From contig NZ_JBHLWO010000001.1 in the NCBI RefSeq assembly GCF_042432805.1, positions 186,001 through 250,000 of the forward strand: a DNA stretch of 64,000 nucleotides, written 5' to 3'. The notes beneath the pieces were generated by a model that had not been told where the DNA came from, made no database searches, and was given only the letters and a program-made list of their open reading frames with translations. Made by a program: the position numbers and the translations under genes. Numbering within the stretch: the stretch's first letter is position 1; each line of letters starts with the position of its first letter. Below are positions 24,933 through 34,231 of this stretch, piece by piece. This DNA is from Olivibacter oleidegradans. Its GTDB lineage: Bacteria; Bacteroidota; Bacteroidia; Sphingobacteriales; Sphingobacteriaceae.

Positions 24933-26225
24933 ATGAAACATTATTACATCATTGATTTCGACAGTACATTTACACAAGTTGAAGCACTTGATGAATTGGC
25001 CCGGATTTCCCTTGAACATCATCCGGCCAGAGAATTGATCTACACGGAAATTGAACGCTTAACCAACGCGGCAATGGAGGGCAACATTTCTTTCCGAGAG
25101 AGCCTTGCGGGCCGAGTGAAGCTTCTCCAGGCTAACAAATCGCATCTGGAGAAATTGATCAGTACCCTCAAAAAGAAAGTGTCTTCATCTTTCTCTCGAA
25201 ATCGTGTGTTTCTCCGTGAGCATAGTGAAGATGTATTGATTGTTTCCGGCGGATTTAAAGAATTTATAACCCCCGTAGTAACTCCGTACGGTATAAAAAC
25301 AGAAAATATTTATGCCAATACATTCATTTTTGATGAGGATGGAAATATCGTCGGTTACGATGAGAGCAATCCCTTATCAGATGAGGGAGGTAAGGTAAAA
25401 TTGCTCAAGACAATGAATCTTGACGGCACTATTTATGGTATTGGTGATGGTTATTCGGACTTCCAATTAAAAGAATCGGGTCTGATTGAAAAGTTCTATG
25501 CCTTCACAGAAAACATTGAACGCAAATCGGTATCAGAAAAAGCAGACCATATCACACCTAGCTTGGACGAATTTTTATACGTCAATCATTTACCCAGAGC
25601 TATTTCATATCCAAAAAATCGCATTCTTTGTCTTATTGTTGGCGACGTTCCGGAAATTGCTATCCATCTGCTTAGGAGAGATGGTTTTTCTATCCGCCAT
25701 AAAGAAACATTAGAAGAGAAATATGTAAAAGATGTCGGAATGCTTCTTTTGGCGAACGGTATAGATATCACCGATGAGCAACTTTCGCAGGCAGAGAAAC
25801 TGAAAACCATTGGCTATCTCGGAAACAGTAAAGGTCACATTAATCGGGAGCTATGTAATGAAATGGGAATCGTTCTTTTTGACGACAAGAAGGATAAAAA
25901 AAGAAGTGGCGAGTTTATTCCTAAAAGAATGGCCGACTTCATTAATAAGGGAGATACAGCCATGAGCCGTAATTTTCCAAACATGCAATTGCCACGCATT
26001 CATCAAGCACATCGTCTTATCCATATTCACAAAAACGTCCCGGGAATTATGGCGCAAATAAACAATGTGTTTGCTCAGCACCATATTAATATCGTTGCAC
26101 AATTCTTAATGACAAAAGGAAATATCGGTTATGTAATAACGGATATTAGTAAAGGCTATGATGATACGCTTTTAAAAGAGCTTAGGCAGATTACTACAAC
26201 TATTAAGCTTCGGATTTTATATTAG
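24933..26225 (+). CDS. SerB-like phosphatase fused to a SerA remnant with ACT domain
   Basis: 430 residues in three parts. Residues 1 to about 215 form a HAD-IB phosphoserine-phosphatase-like domain: D8/D10 in DFDSTFT, VSGG at 104-107, K154, and GDGYSD at 171-176. Residues about 226-352 align by eye with the substrate-binding halves of D-3-phosphoglycerate dehydrogenase (RILCLIVGDVPEIAIHLL... and RMADFINKGDTAMSRNFPN), but the intervening NAD-binding Rossmann domain is missing, so GIVLFDD runs almost straight into RMADFI. Residues 360-430 form an ACT domain (HRLIHIHKNVPGIMAQINNVF), like the serine-sensing end of SerA. Phosphatase activity seems intact; dehydrogenase activity should be absent. 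The ACT part suggests allosteric control by serine (inference). Confidence 0.88.
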   Translation: MKHYYIIDFDSTFTQVEALDELARISLEHHPARELIYTEIERLTNAAMEGNISFRESLAGRVKLLQANKSHLEKLISTLKKKVSSSFSRNRVFLREHSEDVLIVSGGFKEFITPVVTPYGIKTENIYANTFIFDEDGNIVGYDESNPLSDEGGKVKLLKTMNLDGTIYGIGDGYSDFQLKESGLIEKFYAFTENIERKSVSEKADHITPSLDEFLYVNHLPRAISYPKNRILCLIVGDVPEIAIHLLRRDGFSIRHKETLEEKYVKDVGMLLLANGIDITDEQLSQAEKLKTIGYLGNSKGHINRELCNEMGIVLFDDKKDKKRSGEFIPKRMADFINKGDTAMSRNFPNMQLPRIHQAHRLIHIHKNVPGIMAQINNVFAQHHINIVAQFLMTKGNIGYVITDISKGYDDTLLKELRQITTTIKLRILY

Positions 26226-26238
26226 CGCCTTGTCTTTG

Positions 26239-26297
26239 AAAAGGAACGCTTTTGTTTTTCTTTTTTGCGGAAAAAAGAAAAACAAAAGCGTTCCTTT
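26239..26297. repeat. Perfect 27-bp hairpin between convergent genes
   Basis: Arms 26240-26266 and 26271-26297 are exact reverse complements around a GCGG loop. The sequence begins AAAGGAACGCTTTTG and is T/A-rich inside. It lies 14 bases after the SerB-like stop and 41 before the convergent thioredoxin stop, so it may terminate both. No U-tract follows the arms. The left arm matches the left end of the element at 18349 with one substitution and one inserted base. Confidence 0.85.
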
Positions 26298-26338
26298 AAC
26301 ATAACATTCCTATGGCTTTCTCAAAGCGAAACTCTTTC

Positions 26339-27466
26339 CTATTGAAGTATTTCAGCTAATTTGGCATGCAGTTCTTCTCCTCGTAGATTTTTTCCGACAA
26401 TTTTTCCCTGTGGGTCAATCAAAAAATTGGCAGGTATGCCTCGTACGCCATAGAGTTGAGCCGCTGCATTATTCCAAAACTGCAGGTCGGAAACCTGTGT
26501 CCATGCCAATCCGTCATCGGAAATAGCTTTTAACCAAGCATCCTTTCCATTTGGTCTGTCCAGAGAAACGCCCAAAATAGTAAAATTTCTATCTTTATAT
26601 TTATTAAAGGCCGCTACTACATTTGGATTTTCCTGCCTGCACGGGCCGCACCAGCTCGCCCAAAAATCAATCAAAACATATTTACCTTTGAAAGAGGAAA
26701 GGGCCACTGGTTTGCCTGTTGTATCATTCATGGTAAATTCAGGGGCTTGCGCACCGATACTGGTACCTTTTGCTGCATTCAATGATTGTCCGTATTCTGC
26801 GCCTATCTTGCTTGTTTGTATGTCTTTTGACAGGCTACTATATAGTTGTTGTGCCTGTTCATAATCTCTCCCGGGATCCAGCGTAGATCGCAAGGTATAC
26901 ATACTAACTAATGAATTTGGTTTGCTCTTAATGAAATCACTTACAATTTGTATTTGCTTCTGTTGTAAACCTTCATAAAGTGCTTGAAACTTCTTCTGAA
27001 ACTCTTCGGAGTTTCTTTCTTCATCCGATGCTCCATAATATACATTCATGATGTTTGCCTGATCAGCCTTAAGCACATCCATTGCCTTGTTTAAGGTGGA
27101 TTGATCTACATTTAATGGAGTTCCGCCTAATGTAGCTTTACTTAATGAATCAGCCGATTGCACCGTAATCGTTCCTTTTTCCAAAAAGACAGGAATCATA
27201 TCGGGTGCTTCCAGTTGCATTACAGGTTCCCCCTTATGGGCTAATACTAAAACAGCGTTAAGCGGCTCTTCTACTGCACCTTTAAACGAAAATGCGCCAT
27301 TTATGACACTTGTGGAGTCAAGCTGATTAGCTCCGTTTAGGCGATAAGAAATATAAGCCTTCGCCGGAGCATTTACATTTCCTATATTTCCTTTAATCAC
27401 ATAATCTTGCTGTGCATTGGCCCAAAAAGGCAGGGCTGTTAATACACCAATTATTAGTTGTTTCAT
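26339..27466 (-). CDS. TlpA-like thioredoxin with N-terminal DUF4369-type domain
   Basis: 375 residues, signal peptide to NAQ (residue 19), so periplasmic. The first part (YVIKGNIGNVNAPAKAYISYR..., STSVINGAFSFKG) is the beta-rich DUF4369-type domain common in Bacteroidota. The C-terminal half is an AhpC/TSA-Redoxin domain with the redox motif WCGPC (C273, C276), preceded by GKYVLIDFWAS and followed by the cis-Pro region GIPANFLID. Likely reduces disulfides or supports cytochrome maturation in the periplasm; partner not visible. Possible -7 box TACTTTTG at 27579-27586 (minus). Confidence 0.92.
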   Translation of the reverse strand: MKQLIIGVLTALPFWANAQQDYVIKGNIGNVNAPAKAYISYRLNGANQLDSTSVINGAFSFKGAVEEPLNAVLVLAHKGEPVMQLEAPDMIPVFLEKGTITVQSADSLSKATLGGTPLNVDQSTLNKAMDVLKADQANIMNVYYGASDEERNSEEFQKKFQALYEGLQQKQIQIVSDFIKSKPNSLVSMYTLRSTLDPGRDYEQAQQLYSSLSKDIQTSKIGAEYGQSLNAAKGTSIGAQAPEFTMNDTTGKPVALSSFKGKYVLIDFWASWCGPCRQENPNVVAAFNKYKDRNFTILGVSLDRPNGKDAWLKAISDDGLAWTQVSDLQFWNNAAAQLYGVRGIPANFLIDPQGKIVGKNLRGEELHAKLAEILQ

Positions 27467-27787
27467 ACATTTCTTTTTATACCGTATAACTTACCACCAA
27501 AATAAACAGTAAGTAAACTGTGTTTAACAAAGTATTTCCATTGCTTGTAACCTAAAACAAAAGGCACCCCCTTCTTTACAAAAGTAACATTAAAATTAGG
27601 GAACGGAAGAGGGAATGTTTTAATCGCTAAATTTTAGCTAACATGTTACAGAGATGCCTTTGCAAAACCCTTCTGAAAGAATAAACGGTCTTTTTTAACG
27701 CGATCGCCCCACAACATGCTACAAGTATTTGCCTTCTTTTCCTTTTTTTTCCTAAATTGCACGGCATACAACTTATATATTTTTACC
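27467..27787. other. Divergent intergenic region TlpA-like/ilvE
   Basis: 321 bases. It contains a minus-strand -7-like box at 27579-27586 and, near the plus-strand gene, TTG (27757-27759) with TATATTTT-like sequence just before the GTG start. An in-frame ATG at 27716 would add a hydrophobic 24-residue extension that does not fit the aminotransferase family. No RNA gene seen. Confidence 0.5.
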
Positions 27788-28852
27788 GTGGCACATTCTT
27801 ATGAAATTAAAGTTGAGTTAACGAAAGACTCACAATTAGCAAAGGTTGATTTTAACAACCTAAAGTTTGGACAAATTTTATCTGACCATATGTTAGTGGC
27901 GGATTACGATGATGGTGAATGGAAAGAGGTCAAGATTGTCCCTTATGCTAACCTTAGTCTGAGCCCTGCCACTTCAGCCCTTCACTACGGGCAGGCTATT
28001 TTTGAAGGCATTAAGGCGTATAAATTTGAAGACGGTCGTGTTAGCATTTTTCGTCCGGACAGAAATTTTGACCGCTTTAATAAGTCTGCCGTCCGGTTGG
28101 AAATGCCTGAAGTCCCTCGAGAGATCTTTATGGACGGGCTAAAGAAATTGATTGATATTGATCGCAGTTTTGTGCCACCAACTACCGGTGCGTCCCTTTA
28201 TATTCGCCCGTTTATGTTCGGTACAGAACCGGCTTTAGGTGTTCATCCCTCAAAGTCCTATAAATTTGTGATTATTACGGGGCCGGTTGGCGCCTACTAC
28301 AATAAGCCATTACGTGTAAAAGTAGAAACCTATTTTACCCGAGCTGCAGCGGGAGGTGTTGGCTTCTCCAAAAATGCCGGCAACTACGCCCTTTCGCTCT
28401 ATCCTACTCGGTTAGCACAGGACGAGGGCTTCGATCAACTAATTTGGACAGATGCCAAGGAGCATAAATACATTGAGGAAGCAGGCACTGCCAATTTAGT
28501 ATTTATGTTGGGAGATACGCTTATAACCCCAGGGTCTGAAACTGTTTTACAAGGCGTTACCCGTCACAGCATTATGGATCTAGCTAAGAGCTGGGGAATC
28601 AAAACCGAAACACGGGATGTAAGTGTCCAAGAATTAATCGAAGGCATAGAGACAGGCAAGGTAAGTGAAGCTTTTGCTGCCGGTACTGCTGCTACTTTGA
28701 CACCAATCTCGGAGATAGGATATGAAGGTAAGATTTATAAGCTCAGCGACCCCGCCACCCGTGAGTTTTCGAACAAGGTATTGGACTATCTTAACCAGTT
28801 ACGTTACGGTAAAGTTGAAGATCCTTTCGGTTGGAACTTCATTGTAGGATAA
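27788..28852 (+). CDS. ilvE: Branched-chain amino acid aminotransferase
   Basis: 354 residues from the GTG at 27788 (read as MAHSYEIKVELTKDS), which matches where the family begins. The upstream ATG (27716) would give a spurious hydrophobic leader. Class IV aminotransferase: catalytic PLP lysine K195 in GFSKNAGNYALSL, substrate loop SALHYGQAIFEGIKAY, IEEAGTANLVFM and the phosphate-binding GTAATLTPI. Transfers the amino group between glutamate and branched-chain 2-oxoacids in the cytoplasm. Length and layout fit the BCAT type found in eukaryotes and Bacteroidota rather than the shorter E. coli IlvE. A hairpin follows the stop. Confidence 0.95.
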   Translation: MAHSYEIKVELTKDSQLAKVDFNNLKFGQILSDHMLVADYDDGEWKEVKIVPYANLSLSPATSALHYGQAIFEGIKAYKFEDGRVSIFRPDRNFDRFNKSAVRLEMPEVPREIFMDGLKKLIDIDRSFVPPTTGASLYIRPFMFGTEPALGVHPSKSYKFVIITGPVGAYYNKPLRVKVETYFTRAAAGGVGFSKNAGNYALSLYPTRLAQDEGFDQLIWTDAKEHKYIEEAGTANLVFMLGDTLITPGSETVLQGVTRHSIMDLAKSWGIKTETRDVSVQELIEGIETGKVSEAFAAGTAATLTPISEIGYEGKIYKLSDPATREFSNKVLDYLNQLRYGKVEDPFGWNFIVG

Positions 28853-28859
28853 AGCTAAC

Positions 28860-28891
28860 CATCGGCTATCGGAATCAGCTGATAGCCGATG
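28860..28891. repeat. Hairpin between convergent ilvE and AsmA-like gene
   Basis: CATCGGCTATC and GATAGCCGATG, perfect 11-base arms with a 10-base loop, fill the 44-base gap between the two stops. The words GCTGATAGCC and GATGACTAAT resemble the minisatellite unit at 5489. No T-tract, so weak as a classical terminator. Confidence 0.6.
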
Positions 28892-28896
28892 ACTAA

Positions 28897-30690
28897 TCAT
28901 TGACGTTTAAGACTGTCTTGTTGTTCTTTTTTTTCCTTTTTATGGAATATTCCTTTAAAGAACTTTTTGAGCTTTCCAACTGCCTTATCAGCCTCTTCTG
29001 CCGTAGCTGTTAATTTAGCCTCCCGCTTCTTATCAATTCCGACGCTAGCCTTGACCCCTTCAAAGAGGCTCTTCCATAGGAAATTAAAGAAGGAAGCGGT
29101 TAAAGGTCGCCTATAATTAATAGGCCCGGGGTGGAATTTCTCGTTCGCGTCGGGATTACTATCATTGATCAGAAATTTATTTGTTAGGATTGACACCATT
29201 CCATTTTTAGATTTTGACCCATCGCTCTCTTTGGTTATTATCTGTACCGCCAAGTTTCTATAAAAGAAGTCGACTCGTCCCACTGCTTTGTACTCATTCG
29301 CTTTTACATTAAAATGGAGTCGATCAAAATATCCCGACGATACCTCTACCATTGCCAGCGGTTTTGTTAACGGATTTAATGCTTTGGCATTCATTGCTGT
29401 TAATGAACCTTTATAAGTAAAAGCCCCGAGCTTATCAAGCATATTAAACCCGAAATTAATATGGAGTTTACCGTTGTTCATGAATTTCGAGTGAATATCA
29501 GCGGTCATATAGGGATTATGGATCAGCGCCAGCGAATCGTTCGTTATATTATAAAAAGTGCCATGTGTATTGTGAAAACTTACTGTTCCAATTTGCCCGC
29601 TTTTCAGATTATATTCTTGATAAGTAACCAGCGCTTCTTTTAGCGTGAGTGTGTCTATTTTAATCGGAAAAGCCAGTTTTCTTAACTCCTGGTGCGGGAA
29701 TTTTCCGATTTTTTCTTTTGCTTTCTTCTTCGGATAGGCTGTATTTTGGTAGATTTCAACTTTTGATTTTCCAAGTACAACTTCGCCTGCATATAATCTC
29801 TGTTGTTTTAAAAATTTAAATAGGTCAATGTGCTTGATACTGATGGTATCAAATCGCAATTCAAAACGCTCTTTCGCTATTTTCGTTTTTTTATGGAAAT
29901 CCACTTTACTATAACGGGGCATCATTTGCAAACCGCTTAATACCATCGTTCGATTAGTGGAAGTAAATTGAATTCCCTTTAAGTCGATATAATATAAACT
30001 ATCACCGGTGGCAATGCGGTAGTCATTCATTTTAAAATCTACCGAGCGAGCATTATAAAAGCGCAAGCTATCTTCCTGAGAGGTGGAATCTACGCGCAGA
30101 TCGGTGATGTCGATATTTACATTTTTCAAACGCGTCGTCTTCTCCTTCTTTTCGTTTCGATTGGTATAGGCAATATTTACGTTTTCGAACGCGATATGTT
30201 CAACGGTTAACTCATTTAGTATTTTTGAAATCTTTTGATATAGGGTACGCTGATCCTTCGGCTGAACCTTATCATTGTACGCCTGCGTTTGATTGACCAC
30301 CTTAATATCCGGGTTTTCAATCATAATTTCATCAATATTGAGCTTCCTTTCTGTGTAAATTCGTTTGGGGTGAAAATCACGAATAGCTAACCGGGCTACG
30401 GAAATATCGTATATATTATCCGGGGCTTTTCGCTGCGCTTTCAATTCATTGTATACATTAGTATCGGGCGTGAGCTTAAAATTATACAGATAAGCATTTC
30501 CTGTTACCATGTTGAAGTCAAGATCATCATAAGAGACCTGGTATAAGCTGTCGCTCGAGCTCAAAACGATCTCGTGTATCTTTTCATTTAAAATAGGTCG
30601 CCAGTGATTTCCCAGATACCATAGACCAGCGATAACAACGAGTATCAGCGTTAACAAAATGCCGATCACCCACTTCCAAACGGGTTTCAT
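28897..30690 (-). CDS. AsmA/DUF748-like envelope protein, second of a paralogous pair
   Basis: 597 residues from the ATG at 30690: short cytoplasmic tip, one N-terminal membrane helix (VIGILLTLILVVIAGLWYLG), then a long beta-rich periplasmic region with repeated strands typical of AsmA-type bridge proteins, and a Lys-rich C-terminus (KKFFKGIFHKKEKKEQQD). Family members span the envelope and are implicated in lipid or outer-membrane homeostasis; specific function is unknown. The segment ANEKFHPGPINYRRPLTASFFNFLWKSLFEGVKASVG closely parallels the end of the neighbour at 30763, showing duplication. Seventy-two bases separate the genes. A GTG at 30759 would add 23 unlikely residues. Confidence 0.72.
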   Translation of the reverse strand: MKPVWKWVIGILLTLILVVIAGLWYLGNHWRPILNEKIHEIVLSSSDSLYQVSYDDLDFNMVTGNAYLYNFKLTPDTNVYNELKAQRKAPDNIYDISVARLAIRDFHPKRIYTERKLNIDEIMIENPDIKVVNQTQAYNDKVQPKDQRTLYQKISKILNELTVEHIAFENVNIAYTNRNEKKEKTTRLKNVNIDITDLRVDSTSQEDSLRFYNARSVDFKMNDYRIATGDSLYYIDLKGIQFTSTNRTMVLSGLQMMPRYSKVDFHKKTKIAKERFELRFDTISIKHIDLFKFLKQQRLYAGEVVLGKSKVEIYQNTAYPKKKAKEKIGKFPHQELRKLAFPIKIDTLTLKEALVTYQEYNLKSGQIGTVSFHNTHGTFYNITNDSLALIHNPYMTADIHSKFMNNGKLHINFGFNMLDKLGAFTYKGSLTAMNAKALNPLTKPLAMVEVSSGYFDRLHFNVKANEYKAVGRVDFFYRNLAVQIITKESDGSKSKNGMVSILTNKFLINDSNPDANEKFHPGPINYRRPLTASFFNFLWKSLFEGVKASVGIDKKREAKLTATAEEADKAVGKLKKFFKGIFHKKEKKEQQDSLKRQ

Positions 30691-30762
30691 AGATTTATTT
30701 CTTTCGAATGTATAATATGCAATCCATAACCTAAATATAGGCAAAAAGTTTGCGCTCACTTA

Positions 30763-32421
30763 TCATATCTCCGGCAAGCCTAAATTAACTTTTAATCCGG
30801 AATAGAGCGCTTTCCACATTAAATTAAAAAAAGTCTTTTCCTGCGGGTGTTTATAATAGTGCCGCGCAATACGAGGCGGCTTCCCATCCTTTGAAGGATT
30901 GTTCGCTTCTATCGCTAACCAGTTTATAAACAAGGAGAGAAAGCCTTTTTTCTCCAGTTTGCCACTACTTGCATCCAGTACGGCGACTTTCAAATCATTA
31001 TATAACATTTCCGTTTCGACATTAGCGCCATAACGATTTGCCGTTATATTGAATCGAACGGAATTCACATAACCCTTTTCAGCTCTCGCTAAAGTAATAG
31101 GCTCGAGCAATTGGTTATAAAAGCTTGCCGGTGCTCCGTCCAAAACCCCTTTATAGTGAAATGCGCCAAGTGTATCAAGCATATTAAAATCTATATTCAA
31201 TGTGAGTTTTGGTTTTCCTAAAAAGAATGTTGAGAAAGATCCTTTAATCCAGGGATTTTGTTTAAGCTGCAGACTATCGTTGCTAACATGTTGCAAATGA
31301 GCATTTAAGTTGTTAAAGAACACCAATCCTGCTCTACCGGATTTCGGGTTTAGTTCCTTGTAATAAACATCCGTGTTTTTGATATAGATATTGTTAATTG
31401 TAATCGGTACTTTTAAACGTTGAAAAGCAAGGGATGGAAAATTATTTGACGCCGTCGTCTTTTTTTCCCGCATCCCTTTGTCGGCATACACACGGATAAT
31501 TGCCTGATTAACAACAAGGCTATCCATTTTTAAACATCCTTCGTCCAGCCACCGTTTCAGATCTAGCCCACTAGCCTCAATCTTCGGAAAAAACATGTCA
31601 TAACGATCTCTTTTATATTTTAGCGTCTTTGACCATTGCTTCTCCGTGTATTTAGGAACAACTGAAAACGAATCAATACCAAGCGTATTTTTTTCAGTAG
31701 AAATATCTAAACGGGCTAGTTGCAATTTATATAGCTCATCGTTCGATAAGTAGATTACTTTCTTGCCATAAAAACGAAAGCTCTCCACAAGTCCAAGCCT
31801 TGTCGAATCCTGCTGTTTAGCCCACTGGCCTAGTTTAATATTACTTGCATGAAAATTAATATTTTTTAGCCAAGTTTCCTTCTTCGACTGCATATCGATG
31901 GTGCGGTATTGAATTCCTGACAGGGTAATTTTCTTTATAACGATTTTATTTTTTATAGCCCGCAATTGCTGTCTTATATTTTTTCCATTTTTTTCCGTTT
32001 TAGATGAGATCTTGTATTGTATAATGATTGGCTGACTTACAATTACATCGGAGGCATTGATCTCTTTATGCCAAAGGAGCTTCAATAGCTTAAATCCGGC
32101 AACATTTATGTACTTTGCTTTTAGCTCAAACAAAGTTGTCTGTCCTCCTTTTTTCAATCTCCCATTCCTGGCCGTATCCGGTATTAAGTGAATATTCTTA
32201 GCTATAAACTGGCCTCTCCATAAGTTTACCTTAGTATATCCGAAATGGATTTGATATAGCCCTTCACTTTCTTTGCTTATGGCTGATTGTAAACGTTTAG
32301 GCAGCTTATCTTCAATAATTTGCTCTGCAATTAAAGCGCTTATTAAAAAAACAAGGAGGGCGAATCCTACCCATAACCACCCTTTCGTACCCCTTCTTTT
32401 TCCTTTTATTGGTTCTGGCAT
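30763..32421 (-). CDS. AsmA/DUF748-like envelope protein, first of a paralogous pair
   Basis: 552 residues: basic N-terminus (KGKRRGTKG), one membrane helix (WLWVGFALLVFLISALIA), then a long beta-rich exported domain. The motif FNMLDTLGAFHYKG is matched in the downstream paralogue (FNMLDKLGAFTYKG), as is the ending PPRIARHYYKHPQEKTFFNLMWKALYSGLKVNLG. The upstream region is divergent from miaB. Role probably structural or lipid-related at the envelope (inference from fold class only). Confidence 0.72.
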   Translation of the reverse strand: MPEPIKGKRRGTKGWLWVGFALLVFLISALIAEQIIEDKLPKRLQSAISKESEGLYQIHFGYTKVNLWRGQFIAKNIHLIPDTARNGRLKKGGQTTLFELKAKYINVAGFKLLKLLWHKEINASDVIVSQPIIIQYKISSKTEKNGKNIRQQLRAIKNKIVIKKITLSGIQYRTIDMQSKKETWLKNINFHASNIKLGQWAKQQDSTRLGLVESFRFYGKKVIYLSNDELYKLQLARLDISTEKNTLGIDSFSVVPKYTEKQWSKTLKYKRDRYDMFFPKIEASGLDLKRWLDEGCLKMDSLVVNQAIIRVYADKGMREKKTTASNNFPSLAFQRLKVPITINNIYIKNTDVYYKELNPKSGRAGLVFFNNLNAHLQHVSNDSLQLKQNPWIKGSFSTFFLGKPKLTLNIDFNMLDTLGAFHYKGVLDGAPASFYNQLLEPITLARAEKGYVNSVRFNITANRYGANVETEMLYNDLKVAVLDASSGKLEKKGFLSLFINWLAIEANNPSKDGKPPRIARHYYKHPQEKTFFNLMWKALYSGLKVNLGLPEI

Positions 32422-32704
32422 ATAGTATGATTAACACGTCCTAATTGCAAATAAATGCTACCTTGACGAATAGGTTTAATATTACTAGTAAAATAAAAAC
32501 ACATCTAAGTTAAATATCTTCTTTTCGATTAACACCGATTTATACAGATTGTTCGCAAAGGTTGGTAATGTCACTTCATTCAAGCAAGAAGTAGCCTGAT
32601 GATCGTATTTTAGTATTCGTCTATACCGCGGCGCTGTTAATGCTATGAATAACCACCTTTCCAACAATAGCTGACAAAGTGTCATTAAAACCAAAATTAT
32701 TTCG

Positions 32705-32712
32705 TAGTTTTG
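32705..32712 (+). promoter_or_regulatory. -7 box for miaB
   Basis: TAGTTTTG, 12 bases before the miaB ATG, fits TAnnTTTG. Confidence 0.35.
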
Positions 32713-32724
32713 TAGCCTTAAATC

Positions 32725-34161
32725 ATGGCCATGATAGAGACAGAAATGAGTTTAAAAGAACACGACGAATCGCGGCAAGGCGAAGCAGTAATGTTATCTG
32801 ATAATAAAGAGCAAAATGGACGCAAACTTTATATTGAAAGTTATGGTTGTCAAATGAACTTTGCTGATAGTGAAATCGTTGCTTCTATACTACTGGATAA
32901 AGGTTTCAGCACTACTCCCGATTATAAAGAAGCGGATGTAGTTTTTATCAATACATGTTCCATTCGCGAAAACGCAGAACAACGCGTGCGCAACCGCCTA
33001 AAAGAATTTGAATCCGCTAAACTAAAAAAGCCGGGAATGATTGTAGGTGTACTGGGATGTATGGCCGAGCGTTTAAAATCAAAATTCTTAGAGGAGGAAA
33101 AGCTAGTTGATGTAGTTGTTGGACCGGACGCCTATCGGGATTTACCCAATTTAATCGAAAAAGTAGATGATGGTAGCCGGGCTGTTAATGTGTTACTCTC
33201 GCGCGAAGAAACCTATGCTGATATCAATCCGGTACGATTAAATACCAATGGCGTTACTGCGTTTATATCGATCATGCGCGGTTGCGACAATATGTGTTCC
33301 TTCTGTGTAGTACCTTTTACCCGTGGGAGAGAACGCAGCCGTGACCCCTATTCTATTGTTAAGGAAGCGCGAGACTTATTTAAAGCCGGTTATCGGGAAG
33401 TTACTTTGTTAGGACAGAATGTGGACTCCTATAAATGGTCGCCTCAAGAAGACGATGCTGCTGCAAATCATACGGCGATTACTTTTGCAAAATTACTGGA
33501 AATGGTGGCAGCTGTTGACCCCTTACTCCGCGTACGATTTTCCACCTCGCATCCCAAAGATATTACCGATGAAGTGCTATATAGCATCGCTAGGCATGAG
33601 AACATTTGTAACTATATACATCTACCCGTTCAATCAGGCAATAGCCGGATACTGGAACTAATGAACCGCACTTATGATCGCGCATGGTACATAGAACGTA
33701 TTGACACCATAAAACGAATTATCCCTGACTGTGCGATATCGACAGATGTGATTACCGGTTTTTGCAGCGAAACGGAAGAAGAACATCAGGATACACTTTC
33801 CATGATGGACTATGTGCAATACGATTATGCTTATATGTTTGCCTATTCGGAACGTCCCGGAACACTGGCTGCCAAGCGTTACGCTGATGACATTCCGGAA
33901 GAGATAAAGAAGAGAAGATTAACAGAAGTAGTAGAGAAACAACGGGCACACAGTCTTTTCAGGTTACAGCAACAGGTCGGAAAGATACACAAAGTTTTGA
34001 TAGAAGGTTTTTCAAAAAGATCTGACAAGGACTATTGCGGTCGTAATGATCAAAATGCCATGGTTGTTTTTCCCGTTGATGCCCGATATAAAGTTGGCGA
34101 CTATGTCAATGTAATGGCAGAGACATGCACATCAGCAACCTTAATCGGTAAGATTGTTTGA
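32725..34161 (+). CDS. miaB: tRNA-2-methylthio-N6-dimethylallyladenosine synthase
   Basis: 478 residues. Radical-SAM methylthiotransferase that adds the 2-methylthio group to i6A37 of tRNAs reading UNN codons. N-terminal cluster ligands C42, C78 and C112 (ESYGCQMN, NTCSIREN, GCMAER) and the radical-SAM motif C187-x3-C191-x2-C194 (CDNMCSFC) are all present, with the TRAM domain at the C-terminus. The first ~30 residues are a variable extension. First gene of a same-strand series leading to secG. Confidence 0.97.
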   Translation: MAMIETEMSLKEHDESRQGEAVMLSDNKEQNGRKLYIESYGCQMNFADSEIVASILLDKGFSTTPDYKEADVVFINTCSIRENAEQRVRNRLKEFESAKLKKPGMIVGVLGCMAERLKSKFLEEEKLVDVVVGPDAYRDLPNLIEKVDDGSRAVNVLLSREETYADINPVRLNTNGVTAFISIMRGCDNMCSFCVVPFTRGRERSRDPYSIVKEARDLFKAGYREVTLLGQNVDSYKWSPQEDDAAANHTAITFAKLLEMVAAVDPLLRVRFSTSHPKDITDEVLYSIARHENICNYIHLPVQSGNSRILELMNRTYDRAWYIERIDTIKRIIPDCAISTDVITGFCSETEEEHQDTLSMMDYVQYDYAYMFAYSERPGTLAAKRYADDIPEEIKKRRLTEVVEKQRAHSLFRLQQQVGKIHKVLIEGFSKRSDKDYCGRNDQNAMVVFPVDARYKVGDYVNVMAETCTSATLIGKIV

Positions 34162-34231
34162 TAACGCATCTATATGTATCCAGTAGGATTGGCAATTCAA
34201 TTCTGTGTGGCGTAAAATATTAGTAGAACAA

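Noticed and set aside
27716..27787. Hydrophobic N-terminal extension of IlvE read as a signal peptide
   Set aside because: Aminotransferases of this family are cytoplasmic and start near the GTG at 27788; the extension is promoter-like sequence.
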